From assembly GCA_023460085.1 (NCBI GenBank), contig JAEWRI010000038.1, positions 62,001-126,000 on the forward strand: DNA of 64,000 nt, given 5' to 3'. The position numbers and the translations under genes were made by a program. Shown one piece after another: positions 51,711-60,352 of this stretch. The stretch's first letter is position 1. Each line of letters starts with the position of its first letter. The notes below the pieces were generated by a model that was not told the DNA's origin, did no database searches, and saw only the letters and a program-made list of their open reading frames with translations. This stretch comes from Bacillota bacterium (GTDB lineage Bacteria > Bacillota > Clostridia > Christensenellales > SZUA-584).

Positions 51711-52532
51711 TTAAATCCTTTCAAATTGATATTCCACTGTATATCGTTCAGCCTCTCCCGGCGGTATCCAACGGACGAAGCGGCCGGTGTTGATGGAGTC
51801 GGGCAGACCGCACCACGGCTCCAGACATACCGCGCCCGGTATCCACGTACAGACGACGATGACGGCATGCGCGTCGTCCGGCACGCACCTGACGCGGTAA
51901 TGATCCGGCTCGTTTATCAGCGTAAACCCCTTGTCCTCCGGGGTATGAAACACGTCGTCCCACCTTTGGGAAAGGTCTATGCTTTTTATCGTCGGTTTAT
52001 CCACGCATTGCGTGTAATCGTAATGCGCCGTCATGCCATGCTGAAAGTGAAGGCGAGCTTTGTCCGTCGCCTTGAACCAGGGGTGCCAGCCGAGATAGTG
52101 CGGCATGGGCTTGCCGGAATGGTTGGTGATGTCCGCCGCGGAAATCAGCGACGCGCCGCGCACCTCGTAGGTGATTTCCAGCGTATAGTCGAACGGATAA
52201 TTCGCCTGCTTCTGAGACGCGGAGCCGTCTATCCAGAGCGTGACGGATTTTTCAGCCGCACGCTTCACCGCAAAGGCCGCGTTCTTCACGAGGCCGTGCA
52301 TGGGCATTGCGAAAACCCGCCCGTCCAGACGGTAGGCGTCGTTCTTCGTTTTGCTGGGAAAGGGAAACAGCACCGGTGCGCCGCCCGCACTCATGGGGGT
52401 GGTTTCCAGCACCGCTTCGTTGAGCATCAGCGTGTCCGCCCCGTCCACGCTCACCTGTGCCACCATGCCGCCGTTATCGGGCGCGACTTTCGCGCAAAGC
52501 CCGCCGTCTCTGATTTCAATAAACCGTGCCAT
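51711..52532 (-). CDS. Aldose 1-epimerase (GalM-like)
   Basis: The 273-aa mutarotase-family enzyme interconverts anomers of a sugar. The family blocks GGAPVLFPFPSKT (residues 50-62), the His in MHGLVKNAAF, YLGWHPWFK and the C-terminal catalytic Glu region CLEPWCGLPDSIN are present. It lies 54 bp downstream of the amidohydrolase gene and 2 bp before the NagB-like gene. Together with the DUF4432 protein the operon encodes two epimerase-fold proteins, suggesting a substrate with a slow anomeric step. Confidence 0.85.
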   Translation of the reverse strand: MARFIEIRDGGLCAKVAPDNGGMVAQVSVDGADTLMLNEAVLETTPMSAGGAPVLFPFPSKTKNDAYRLDGRVFAMPMHGLVKNAAFAVKRAAEKSVTLWIDGSASQKQANYPFDYTLEITYEVRGASLISAADITNHSGKPMPHYLGWHPWFKATDKARLHFQHGMTAHYDYTQCVDKPTIKSIDLSQRWDDVFHTPEDKGFTLINEPDHYRVRCVPDDAHAVIVVCTWIPGAVCLEPWCGLPDSINTGRFVRWIPPGEAERYTVEYQFERI

Positions 52533-52586
52533 CCGATCTTCCTTTGCGATTGGTCTCTTCCGATGCGCCGCGATGCCCGACCCAGG

Positions 52587-53654
52587 TCAGCGTACGCCCT
52601 CCGCCGGATAAGGCTCCAGCCCCAGTATACGCTCCGCGTTCTTCCAGTAAACCTTCTCCAGCACGTCGTCGGGCAAACCCAGCCCGTAGATGCGCCATTG
52701 CCCCAGCATATCCGCAAACGGGTGCTCGAAGTATTCGTCGCGGGTCTCCAGAAAACGGTAATGCGTATCGTAGAACTCCGCGGTGCGCTGCGCGTCAAAG
52801 CGTGCCTCGAAGTCCGTGCCGAAGAGCACGCGGTCTGCGTACTCCACAAACAGCCTGCGCGCGGTATACGGCTGCCTGCCCAGCTGATCGATCCGGGCGG
52901 CAATGTCGATGAACATGTTGGGGTAAGTATCCAGCCAGCACATCACCTGCGGCAGGTTTTCCGCGTAAGAACCCACGTGCGCCACAATAAACGTCGTTTT
53001 CGGATTGCCGCTAATGACATTCTCCTGCATGCGCATGTGCGCCTCGAAGGATGGGATGCCCGGCTTGCAGAAGGACCACTCGGGGTGCATACGAAGGCAA
53101 TGGTAATGCTCGTTGGCGGGTTCGATGGGCTTGAAGAAGCAGGGCGGATCGGCGATATGGATGATGATGGGGAGCCCTTCCTCCGCGCACGCCTGCCATA
53201 TGGGCTGGTAATACGGCGAGTCCAGCGCGAGGCTGCGGCCAAAATAGCGCTCACCGTAAAGCGTCATGTTCTTCCAAAGCTTCAGCGCCCTGCAGCCCTT
53301 CGCTTTCAAGTCGCGCAGCTGCCGGTATACGAGGCTCTCAAAGTTCTGCTGTGTCGCCTTCGAAATATCCACCGAGCCCACGGGCACCACAAAGCCCCCG
53401 GATGGCTCCAGCTTTTTCATCAGACGCTCAAATCCGGCTTCCCACTCCAGCTCCAGCGAGGTGATGCGCCGGATGCCCGCGCGCCGGAGATTTTCGACCA
53501 CCTCCGCGGTATCATATGCCTCCTCGTAGGCGTCTCCGAAGAGTAGCGCGCCAAAGTGGGCGTGCATGTCGATAACAGGAAACCGCGGCTTGATACCGGT
53601 ATGAATTTCCCCGCACAGCTCTGTGTCGGGACGGTGCTCATGGGTTAAACTCAA
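52587..53654 (-). CDS. Amidohydrolase (Amidohydro_2, TIM barrel) 1
   Basis: The 355-aa metal-dependent hydrolase has HxH in VIDMHAHFGALL (residues about 27-38), a metal His in PIIIHIADPP, a second His in FIVAHVGSYAENL and a catalytic Asp in LFGTDFEARF. COG3618-type relatives are sugar lactonases or decarboxylases. It is the first gene of the leftward sugar operon. The start is a TTG at 53654, 7 bases after AAAGGAG; no ATG is available near the conserved N-terminus. A clear paralog lies in the opposite arm (56916-57980), sharing SVDIADPP-like, GQWRIYGLGLPDDVLE and YWKNAERIL blocks. Confidence 0.83.
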   Translation of the reverse strand: MSLTHEHRPDTELCGEIHTGIKPRFPVIDMHAHFGALLFGDAYEEAYDTAEVVENLRRAGIRRITSLELEWEAGFERLMKKLEPSGGFVVPVGSVDISKATQQNFESLVYRQLRDLKAKGCRALKLWKNMTLYGERYFGRSLALDSPYYQPIWQACAEEGLPIIIHIADPPCFFKPIEPANEHYHCLRMHPEWSFCKPGIPSFEAHMRMQENVISGNPKTTFIVAHVGSYAENLPQVMCWLDTYPNMFIDIAARIDQLGRQPYTARRLFVEYADRVLFGTDFEARFDAQRTAEFYDTHYRFLETRDEYFEHPFADMLGQWRIYGLGLPDDVLEKVYWKNAERILGLEPYPAEGVR

Positions 53655-53808
53655 TGCCCTTCTCCTTTACGTCGCGATTGAAATCCCCGGAATATATTCT
53701 GTCAGGAAAGCCCGGAGAACGGACGACCTTAGTCCATTTCCAGCAATGTTATCGTGTAATGCGTTCCGGCATTATCATTTTTTCCGGATAGCTTGACCGG
53801 ATTAATTA

Positions 53809-53831
53809 ATTAGTAAATTTACATAACTAAT
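53809..53831. promoter_or_regulatory. ROK operator candidate, site A
   Basis: ATTAG-N13-CTAAT inverted repeat. On the minus strand it begins at the -10 box and covers the expected start of the leftward sugar operon. The same pattern occurs at 59150-59172 and 60364-60386. The TTAG/CTAA half-sites resemble known XylR (ROK family) operators. Confidence 0.6.
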
Positions 53832-53858
53832 GATATCCCGCTGTGGTACAAATGTCAA
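53830..53858 (-). promoter_or_regulatory. Promoter of the leftward sugar operon
   Basis: Perfect TTGACA (53853-53858), 17-bp spacer, TATCAT (53830-53835). The transcript would have a leader of about 170 bases. It lies just downstream of the AraC-type regulator gene. Confidence 0.75.
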
Positions 53859-53884
53859 TACCGTGGATAGGATATCGCAGCGCG

Positions 53885-54733
53885 TCACGAATGAGCGGAC
53901 CTGCCGGGGAACAGCGCCCTGTATTGTGTGGGCGTTAGCCCTTCCTGCGCCTTGAACAGACGGGAAAAGTAGTTGTAGTCCGCGATGCCCACGCGGGCGG
54001 AAATCTCGGCAATAGAGAGATCACTCGTCTGCAGCAAGGCTTTGGCGGCCTCCAGCCGCCTGTCCGCAATCAGCTGCCCGACGGTTTTCCCCAGCTGCGA
54101 TTTGGCCATGACGCACAGCCGGGTCTTGCTCATGCTGAGTTCCGAAGCGATATCGTCCAGCGCAAGGCCTCTGTCGTAGTGCTGCTGAATGTAGCTGACC
54201 AGACGCTGCGCGTCCGTCTGCTGATACGCCTGCACCACGCGCTTGAGCCATATGTACGAGGTGCAGGCCGACATAATCTCGGCGCTGGCCGCCAGCCGCT
54301 CCTCCGGAACGCGCTCCAGTGAAAAGAACCTCTCCTTCAGCAATTCCGGCTGTCGGTGCCACCCGCACCGCTGCTTCGCTTCGGCCCATTGAGCCTCACA
54401 GGGCGTATCGTCCAGTATCTGCCCGTACATCAGATACGCAATCACCTGTCCGTTCTCGATGATGGGCGCGCACGCCTCCAGCAGCCCCGCGTGACACCGG
54501 TAAATGTAGACATCCTTGCGCGCCATGGCGGTTTCAAAAGCCTGCTCGTCACACACCGCGCATTTGACCTCCCCGGCCTGGGTGTCCTTGATCAGGCGGC
54601 AAAACGGCGTCTCCTCCGCAGTGGAGAACAGCTCGTTGAAATGGGTATCAAATATCCCGAATTTCAGCCCGGTGATGACATACAGGCTGTTCAGCAGCCT
54701 GACCAGCTTGGCCTGATCCATCAATATCTCCAT
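53885..54733 (-). CDS. AraC-family regulator with PocR ligand-binding domain
   Basis: The 282-aa protein has an N-terminal PocR domain (residues about 8-170) with cysteines in TPFCRLIKDTQAGEVKCAVCDEQAF and CHAGLLEACAPIIENGQVIAYLMYGQIL. The C-terminal AraC double helix-turn-helix (about 183-280) has LALDDIASELSMSKTRL and SIAEISARVGIADYNYFSRLFK. PocR domains sense small organic ligands. It sits between the two arms of the sugar locus and probably activates the divergent rightward promoter. GGGGGAG precedes the ATG. Confidence 0.9.
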   Translation of the reverse strand: MEILMDQAKLVRLLNSLYVITGLKFGIFDTHFNELFSTAEETPFCRLIKDTQAGEVKCAVCDEQAFETAMARKDVYIYRCHAGLLEACAPIIENGQVIAYLMYGQILDDTPCEAQWAEAKQRCGWHRQPELLKERFFSLERVPEERLAASAEIMSACTSYIWLKRVVQAYQQTDAQRLVSYIQQHYDRGLALDDIASELSMSKTRLCVMAKSQLGKTVGQLIADRRLEAAKALLQTSDLSIAEISARVGIADYNYFSRLFKAQEGLTPTQYRALFPGRSAHS

Positions 54734-54756
54734 CAGAAGCTCCCCCTTTCGCTATC

Positions 54757-54786
54757 AGAGTAGCGCAGCGCAAGGCGCGCCGTCAA
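54757..54786 (-). promoter_or_regulatory. Promoter of the AraC-type regulator gene
   Basis: TTGACG (54781-54786), 18-bp spacer, TACTCT (54757-54762). Confidence 0.45.
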
Positions 54787-54870
54787 GCGTAATATAGGCA
54801 CATATTTTAAATTTTGAAACATCATGCTATTAAGCGGATTGAAGTTACTATTCATCCCGCGCAGTACTGA

Positions 54871-54901
54871 TATAATGAAATGGGTGAAGTTGAACATTCA
54901 A
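54871..54901 (+). promoter_or_regulatory. -10 box and palindrome of the rightward sugar operon
   Basis: A perfect TATAAT (54871-54876) has no acceptable -35 at 16-18 bp, as expected of an AraC-activated promoter. A short palindrome TTGAACATTCAA (54890-54901) lies at the start region. The ROK-type 23-bp repeat is absent here. Confidence 0.5.
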
Positions 54902-54935
54902 ATTATCCGCAGCCATCACCGGGAAAGGGGGTTGC

Positions 54936-55961
54936 ATGAACGGTAAAAAAGTCGTATCCGACGCCATCCGTCACCGCTCCACCGAACCTGTGCCGTATTA
55001 TGCGGAATTCACGGCAGGGGAAAAGGAAAAGCTGATTCATTACTATGGAGACGATCGTTTTGAAGAGCGGTTTACCCGGTTTTTGCAGGCGGGCGTTTAC
55101 GGCTGGTTCGAGGGCGTGCCGGGCCGGCCCGGGTTTGTCCGGGACGAATTCGGCGTGATATGGAACCGCTCCGGCGCGGACAAGGACATCGGCGTCATCG
55201 AAGGGGCCGTAATCCCCGATATCTGCGATTGCCGCTACCGGATGCCTTCTCCGGACGAGGCGCGCTTCCGGGAGGTGCTTCGCGGTCTGGAGAATCAGCG
55301 GGACTGCTTCACCGTCGTGGACGTGGGCTTCATGATGTTCGAGCGCGCATGGACGCTGCTCACCATGCCCGAAGCGCTGATGGCCATGATTGCGGCACCC
55401 GCCGAGCTGGAAAGCCTGCTGGACAGCATCTGCGAGTTCGATCTCAAGGTGATCGATATCGCGCTGGAATACGGCATCGACTGCATCCATTTCGGGGATG
55501 ACTGGGGTCAGCAAAAAGGGCTGATTATGGGCGCGCCCCACTGGCGGCGCTTCATCAAGCCGCGCCTCAAACGCCTTTACGAGCGCGTTAAAAGCCGCGG
55601 ACGCTTCGTCTCTCAGCACTCCTGCGGCGATATTCACGAGCTGTTTCCGGACCTCATCGAAATCGGCCTGGATGTATACCAGACGTTCCAGCCGGAGATA
55701 TATGATATTGAGCGGGTCAAGAACGAGTATGGCCGCGATCTCACCTTCTGGGGCGGCATTTCCACACAGCGGCTTCTGCCCTGTGCCCCGCCGGATGAGG
55801 TAAGACGTGAAACGGCGCGCATCATGCGCATCATGTCCAAAGGCGGCGGATACATCGCGGCCCCGACGCACGCCGTACCCGCGGATGTGCCCGCCGAAAA
55901 CATCGCGGCCATGCTGGACGTGTTTGAGAATCAGGAAAAGTACCTTGGGGGTGTGGGGTGA
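54936..55961 (+). CDS. Uroporphyrinogen-decarboxylase-superfamily protein (MtaA/CmuA-like)
   Basis: The 341-aa TIM-barrel protein of the URO-D superfamily carries the HSCGDIHELFPDLIEIGLDV block that supplies the zinc ligands (HxC) of MtaA-type methylcobalamin:thiol methyltransferases. Heme synthesis is unlikely: the N-terminal substrate motif of HemE is absent and the gene sits in a sugar locus. The expected third zinc ligand position (APTHAVPADVPAENI) carries His. No corrinoid protein gene is near. First gene of the rightward operon; GGGGG precedes the ATG; its stop overlaps the next start (GTGA). Confidence 0.8.
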   Translation: MNGKKVVSDAIRHRSTEPVPYYAEFTAGEKEKLIHYYGDDRFEERFTRFLQAGVYGWFEGVPGRPGFVRDEFGVIWNRSGADKDIGVIEGAVIPDICDCRYRMPSPDEARFREVLRGLENQRDCFTVVDVGFMMFERAWTLLTMPEALMAMIAAPAELESLLDSICEFDLKVIDIALEYGIDCIHFGDDWGQQKGLIMGAPHWRRFIKPRLKRLYERVKSRGRFVSQHSCGDIHELFPDLIEIGLDVYQTFQPEIYDIERVKNEYGRDLTFWGGISTQRLLPCAPPDEVRRETARIMRIMSKGGGYIAAPTHAVPADVPAENIAAMLDVFENQEKYLGGVG

Positions 55962-56923
55962 AGTATTTTATCGGCATCGACGGCGGCGGCAGCAAAACGC
56001 AGTTTCAGCTGTGCGACGAAACCGGACTCATCGTCTCGCAGCACGCCGCGCCGGGAAGCGACTACAAGCAGCTGGGCGAGGAAGCCTTCCTCCGCATACT
56101 GCGGGATGGCGTGAAGCGCGTCAGCACGGAAATCCGCAGCGAGGACATCGCGGGCATATGCTACGGCATGCCCCGCTTCGGGGAGAGCGCGGACGATACG
56201 CGCGTGGCGCAGCGCATCGCGGAGACGCTGACGCCCCTGCCGCTGTTTGTGGAAAACGACGTGGTTATCGCCTGGGCGGGCGCGCTGGCCTTTGAACCCG
56301 GTGTGGTGATACTGGCAGGCACCGGCTCCATGGCGGTGGGGCGGGACGAAAGCGGCAAAATCGCGCGCAGCGGAGGCTGGCTGGAGTTCTTCTCGGACGA
56401 AGGGTCGGGCTACTGGCTGGGGCGCAGGACACTGGAGCTGTTCTCCAAGCAGTCCGACGGACGCGCCCCGCGCGGCAGGCTGCACGCACTCGTGCGGGAG
56501 AAGCTTGAACTGACGGAAGACTTTGAACTGATGGACAAAGTGGAGCCATGGATCTCGTCGCGCGATAAAGTAGCGGCGCTGCAGCTGCTGCTGGAGACGG
56601 CGGCGCTGGGCGGAGACGCCAGTGCCGTGAGGCTTTACGAGGAAGCCGCGGAAGAGCTCGCGCTGATGGTCCGCGCCGTCTGCGAAGCGCTGGGCTTTTC
56701 TTCCGGCGCGGCGGTGTGCTACGCGGGCGGGCTGTTCAAAGCGGGCGGGCTGATATTGGAGCCGCTGCGCAAGGCGCTGACAAGCCACGGTGCCGGGCTG
56801 CATAAGCCCCGGCTGCTGCCGGTGGACGGCGCGGTGCTGTTTGCCGCCGACCGGTTTGACCCTGATTCTCTGCCGCGGCTGAAGGCCCATCTGCTGACGC
56901 AACGAGGATACATCCATGAATGA
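55958..56923 (+). CDS. BadF/BadG/BcrA/BcrD ATPase-family sugar kinase (GlcNAc-kinase-like)
   Basis: The 321-aa ASKHA-fold protein has phosphate-1 motif GIDGGGSKTQFQLCD (residues 6-20), a catalytic-Asp block FVENDVVIAWAGAL, phosphate-2 region VILAGTGSMAVGRD and C-terminal YAGGLFKAGGLI. Within this family the stand-alone sugar-locus members are N-acetylglucosamine-type kinases, so I infer phosphorylation of an amino sugar or its derivative. The GTG start at 55958 overlaps the upstream stop; a GGGGGTG run serves as ribosome site. Confidence 0.82.
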   Translation: MKYFIGIDGGGSKTQFQLCDETGLIVSQHAAPGSDYKQLGEEAFLRILRDGVKRVSTEIRSEDIAGICYGMPRFGESADDTRVAQRIAETLTPLPLFVENDVVIAWAGALAFEPGVVILAGTGSMAVGRDESGKIARSGGWLEFFSDEGSGYWLGRRTLELFSKQSDGRAPRGRLHALVREKLELTEDFELMDKVEPWISSRDKVAALQLLLETAALGGDASAVRLYEEAAEELALMVRAVCEALGFSSGAAVCYAGGLFKAGGLILEPLRKALTSHGAGLHKPRLLPVDGAVLFAADRFDPDSLPRLKAHLLTQRGYIHE

Positions 56924-57980
56924 CAGAACCGAAAACCAGGCAAGCCCGTGCAGCGCCGGCTCCCGGCGGTGCGAGCTGGTGCTGGAAGCCCACCTGAAAC
57001 CCCGCCCGCGCTTTCCCGTCATCGACGTGCACGCCCACTTCGGGCGGCTGCTGCTGGGCGAAGACTATGAATCGCGGTACGATACGGCAGCGGCGGTGGC
57101 CGCGATGAAAGCCCGCGGCCTCACCGGCGTGGTCAACCTGGACGGCGAGAACGGCGCGTACTATGAGCGCATGCTGCGCAAGACCGAGGGTTATGAGGAC
57201 TTCTTTCACACGTTCGGGAACGTCGATCTGACGCGCTTCGAGGAACCGGATTTCGATCGCCATGTGTACGCAACCATCAGACGGCAGCAAAGCCTTGGCA
57301 TGGAGGGACTGAAGTTCTGGAAGATACTCGGACTGGGTATACGCGGACGCGACGGACGCTACCTGCGCCCGGACGACGCGCGCCTCTCCGTCATCTGGCA
57401 GACCGCCGCGGAGCTGAGCCTCCCGGTGCTGATCCATATCGCCGATCCGCCCGCGTTCTTCCGCCCGGCGGACTGCGAAAACGAGCGCTATACCGAGCTT
57501 CGGGCCCACCCCGACTGGTCCTTCTGCGGCGAAGGCCTGTACCGCTTCGAGGCGCTGATGGAAATGCAGGAGGCGCTTCTGGCGGGCAATCCCCAAACCA
57601 CGTTTATCGTGGCGCACTGCGGCTCGTATTCGGAGAACCTGGCCGCCGTGGGGCGCTGGCTGGACGCGTATCCCAACATGAATATCGACATCGCCGATCG
57701 CATCAACGATCTGGGCCGCCAGCCGTATACCGCGCGGGCGTTCTTTCGGCGATACCGCGACCGCATACTGCTCGGCACCGATATGACGCCCCTTGACGCG
57801 GACCGCTACCCCATATACTATCGGTTTCTGGAGACCTTTGACGAATATTTCGACTACAGCACCGCGCCCGAGCCGCCGCAGGGCGAGTGGAAGATCTGCG
57901 GCATCGGGCTGGAGGACGATGTGCTGGAGGACATTTACCGCAAGAACGCGGAGAGACTGCTCCGCATGAAAAAATATTAA
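56916..57980 (+). CDS. Amidohydrolase (Amidohydro_2, TIM barrel) 2
   Basis: The 354-aa paralog of the amidohydrolase at 52587-53654 has the same motifs: VIDVHAHFGRLL (HxH), LIHIADPPAFF, FIVAHCGSYSENLAA and LLGTDMTPLDAD. The two share layout along their whole length, including an N-terminal extension before the barrel and KxWKI/KNAERLL ends. Having one copy per arm suggests two related hydrolytic steps (lactone, amide or decarboxylation) or two substrate isomers. GAGG precedes the ATG, which overlaps the kinase gene by 8 bp. Confidence 0.83.
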   Translation: MNDRTENQASPCSAGSRRCELVLEAHLKPRPRFPVIDVHAHFGRLLLGEDYESRYDTAAAVAAMKARGLTGVVNLDGENGAYYERMLRKTEGYEDFFHTFGNVDLTRFEEPDFDRHVYATIRRQQSLGMEGLKFWKILGLGIRGRDGRYLRPDDARLSVIWQTAAELSLPVLIHIADPPAFFRPADCENERYTELRAHPDWSFCGEGLYRFEALMEMQEALLAGNPQTTFIVAHCGSYSENLAAVGRWLDAYPNMNIDIADRINDLGRQPYTARAFFRRYRDRILLGTDMTPLDADRYPIYYRFLETFDEYFDYSTAPEPPQGEWKICGIGLEDDVLEDIYRKNAERLLRMKKY

Positions 57981-57993
57981 GGAGAAACGCACA

Positions 57994-59022
57994 ATGAGCA
58001 TCACATTCAGGGAGATACACGATACATACCCCGCGCTGGAAAAGACGGCGGCACTGGCCGAAGCGCGCGCGGGCGATTTCCGCAAGCTGCTGAAAGGCAC
58101 CGACAAACCGGTGGTCTACATCGGCTGCGGCTCCAGCTACAGCGTGGCCAAAAGCCTCGCGGTCATCACCTGGACGCAGCTGCGCCGGACGTCCTTCGCG
58201 CTGGCGGGCGGCGATCTGCTGATCCACGCGTCCACCTACACGCCCTGCCTGGACGGTGCCATACTCGTCGCGGTGTCGCGCTCCGGCCAGACCAGCGAGA
58301 TGCTGCGCGCCGTGGAGAAGCTGAAGGCGCTGGGCTGCCGCTTCTCCCTCGTTTCGTACTGCTGCGTAGAGGACAGCCCTCTCTCGGCAGCCAGTGAGCT
58401 GGCGTTGGATATGCCCTGGGCGTTCGATGAGAGCGTCTGTCAGACGCGCTGCGTAACGTGCCTGTACACCTGCGGCGCGATGCTCGTGGCGCTGGCCTCG
58501 GGCAACGACGCGCTCGCCGCAGATCTGCGCAAGGTCATCGCGCAGGGGCCTGCTTATATGGCCCGCATCGAACCGCAGATCGAGCAAGCCGCAAGCAGCG
58601 GCTGGACGCACGCCGTAGTGCTGGGCGACGCGGAGATCGGCGGCCTCTGCGAGGAGGGTTCGCTGACATACAAGGAGATCTGCCAGCTGCCCAGCAACTA
58701 CTACCACCTGCTGGACTCGCGCCACGGCCCGATGGTGCTGTTCAAGAAGGATACGCTCGTGGTCATCGCGACGAGCGGCGACGCGCTGGAGCTGGATCTG
58801 GTGAGCGACGTGGTGCGCAAGGGTTCGCAGGTGATCGTGTTCAGCGATCAGCCGGTCGAAATCGAAGGAGCGCTTACCATCGCCTTCGGAGAGCCGCTGG
58901 CGCATATCGCGCGCGGCATCCCCTTCCTGTTGATCAACCAGCTGCTTTCGTATCACAAATCGGTGCAGACCGGAGTCAACCCGGATCTGCCCGACGGCCT
59001 CGATCCCTGGATAAAGCTTTAA
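57994..59022 (+). CDS. SIS-domain sugar-phosphate isomerase/deaminase (AgaS/FrlB-like)
   Basis: The 342-aa protein has two SIS domains: first loop YIGCGSSYSVAKSLA and SRSGQTSEMLRAVEKL (residues about 42-110), second around VVLGDAEIGGLCEEGSLTYKEI with SRHGPMVLF. It lacks the glutaminase domain of GlmS. Relatives deaminate or isomerise aminosugar phosphates (AgaS) or split fructosamine phosphates (FrlB). AAGGAG precedes the ATG, 13 bp after the amidohydrolase gene. Last gene before a strong terminator. Confidence 0.85.
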   Translation: MSITFREIHDTYPALEKTAALAEARAGDFRKLLKGTDKPVVYIGCGSSYSVAKSLAVITWTQLRRTSFALAGGDLLIHASTYTPCLDGAILVAVSRSGQTSEMLRAVEKLKALGCRFSLVSYCCVEDSPLSAASELALDMPWAFDESVCQTRCVTCLYTCGAMLVALASGNDALAADLRKVIAQGPAYMARIEPQIEQAASSGWTHAVVLGDAEIGGLCEEGSLTYKEICQLPSNYYHLLDSRHGPMVLFKKDTLVVIATSGDALELDLVSDVVRKGSQVIVFSDQPVEIEGALTIAFGEPLAHIARGIPFLLINQLLSYHKSVQTGVNPDLPDGLDPWIKL

Positions 59023-59048
59023 TACCCATTCCGCTTGCCACAGACAGG

Positions 59049-59086
59049 GCGCCGCTGTACACTTGTACCAGCCGGCGCTCTTTTTT
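59049..59086 (+). terminator. Terminator of the UroD-SIS operon
   Basis: Stem GCGCCG-CTG-TAC / GTA-CAG-CGGCGC with two single-base bulges (59049-59078), then TCTTTTTT. Confidence 0.8.
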
Positions 59087-59117
59087 ATACGCACGAAGCC
59101 GCTTCGCCTGTTTTGGG

Positions 59118-59146
59118 TTGACACCCTGAAACGCGGGTGCTAGAAT
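59118..59146 (+). promoter_or_regulatory. Promoter of the ROK regulator gene
   Basis: Perfect TTGACA (59118-59123), 17-bp spacer, TAGAAT (59141-59146). The leader is about 25 bases and lacks a clear Shine-Dalgarno sequence. Confidence 0.8.
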
Positions 59147-59149
59147 AAA

Positions 59150-59172
59150 CTTATTAAAGATAAGAAAGTAAT
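59150..59172. promoter_or_regulatory. ROK operator candidate, site C
   Basis: CTTAT-N13-GTAAT, three bases after the -10 box of the ROK gene and covering its start site. The half-sites are weaker than in sites A and B, as often seen for autoregulation. Confidence 0.5.
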
Positions 59173-59177
59173 TATTC

Positions 59178-60341
59178 ATGACGAAAGCCACCAACGCCGA
59201 GCTCATTGCCGAAAAAAACAAAAAGCTGATCATCGACACGCTGAAGGCATCCGGCCCGCTCTCCCGCGCGGAGATTTCACGCATGGTCGGTCTCAGCTTC
59301 CCCGCGGTCTCGTCCAACGTCAGCTTTCTCATCAGCGAGGGCTATATCTCTGAAATCGGCGAGGGTAACAATGCGTTGGGGCGTAAGTCCACGCTGCTGG
59401 AATTCAACGCGAAGCGGGAATACGTGCTGGGCATCGATTTGGGCCGGTACAAGATCAACCTCGCGGTGGCCGATCTGCTGGGCAACACGGAATTCTTTCT
59501 TTCCGAGGAGATCAGGGAGCAGGGCAGCATCATGGCCTGCCTGCGGGACATACTCGACAGGGGTCTCGCGCAAAGCCCCATTGACAAGGGCCGTATCCGC
59601 TCGGTATGCGTCGGCACGCCCGGCGTGGTCAGCGGCGGCGAAGACAAAATACTGCTGGTCCCATTCGCCGAGACGCTCAGCAAAAGCGGCATCATCCGTG
59701 AAATCCGCAGGGGGTTTGACTGCCCCGTCACCATTGAGAACAGCGTAAATCTCGGCGCTGTCGGCGAGAAGTGGAAAGGCTGCGGCAGCGCTTACCGGAA
59801 CATTGTATACATCAACTATGGCGTAGGCATCGGCAGCGCGCTGATATTCGACGGCCGCTTGTATACCGGTGCCAACGGCATCGCGGGTGAAATCGGTTTT
59901 ATGGCCGTCTCCCCCGACTCTCTGGCACAGCAGCACCAGGATTTCGGCTCTCTGGAGGAGCGCATCTCCGGGCATTCTCTCGACGATCGCATCGCGCAAA
60001 GCGATCTTGGCCTCCCGTCCCTGAAGGCGCTGTTTAGCTCCGCCGCGCCCGAAGCGCGCGCGCTGCAGGAGCAGATACTGCACACCATCGGGCAGATTTT
60101 CGGGGTGGCGCTGCTCAACATCGCTTCCGTCGTCAATCCTCAAGCCATCATACTGTCGGGCGGTATCGGCATTCATATCGGTGCACTTCTCGTTTCCGAA
60201 TGGGAGACCATGCTGCGGGAGAACCTGCCCTTCGCGCCTGAGATTCTGGTTTCAGAAATCGACAGCCGGGCCAATGTATACGGCGCGATACGCTACGCGC
60301 TCAAGAATATCGAAGACCTCTATTGCACGCTGGATCTTTGA
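59178..60341 (+). CDS. ROK-family transcriptional repressor (NagC/XylR type)
   Basis: The 387-aa regulator has an N-terminal winged helix-turn-helix (residues 10-65, LSRAEISRMVGLSFPAVSSN) fused to a ROK domain (GIDLGRYKINLAVADLLG, VGTPGVVSGGEDKILL). The kinase signature is lost: the ENDAN Asp is Ser (ENSVNLGAVGEKW) and the CxCGxxGC zinc motif is replaced by a Cys-free QQHQDFGSLEER. It is therefore a sugar-binding repressor, not a kinase. No clear ribosome site precedes the ATG, so translation may be inefficient. Three matching inverted repeats at locus promoters are its likely targets. Confidence 0.88.
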   Translation: MTKATNAELIAEKNKKLIIDTLKASGPLSRAEISRMVGLSFPAVSSNVSFLISEGYISEIGEGNNALGRKSTLLEFNAKREYVLGIDLGRYKINLAVADLLGNTEFFLSEEIREQGSIMACLRDILDRGLAQSPIDKGRIRSVCVGTPGVVSGGEDKILLVPFAETLSKSGIIREIRRGFDCPVTIENSVNLGAVGEKWKGCGSAYRNIVYINYGVGIGSALIFDGRLYTGANGIAGEIGFMAVSPDSLAQQHQDFGSLEERISGHSLDDRIAQSDLGLPSLKALFSSAAPEARALQEQILHTIGQIFGVALLNIASVVNPQAIILSGGIGIHIGALLVSEWETMLRENLPFAPEILVSEIDSRANVYGAIRYALKNIEDLYCTLDL

Positions 60342-60352
60342 GCGGTTTTCTT

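Noticed and set aside
54936..55961. HemE (uroporphyrinogen decarboxylase) for heme synthesis
   Set aside because: It has the MtaA-like HxC zinc region, lacks HemE substrate motifs and lies in a sugar operon with no heme genes.
59178..60341. ROK protein as glucokinase
   Set aside because: It has an N-terminal DNA-binding domain, and both the catalytic Asp and the zinc-cysteine motif of ROK kinases are missing.
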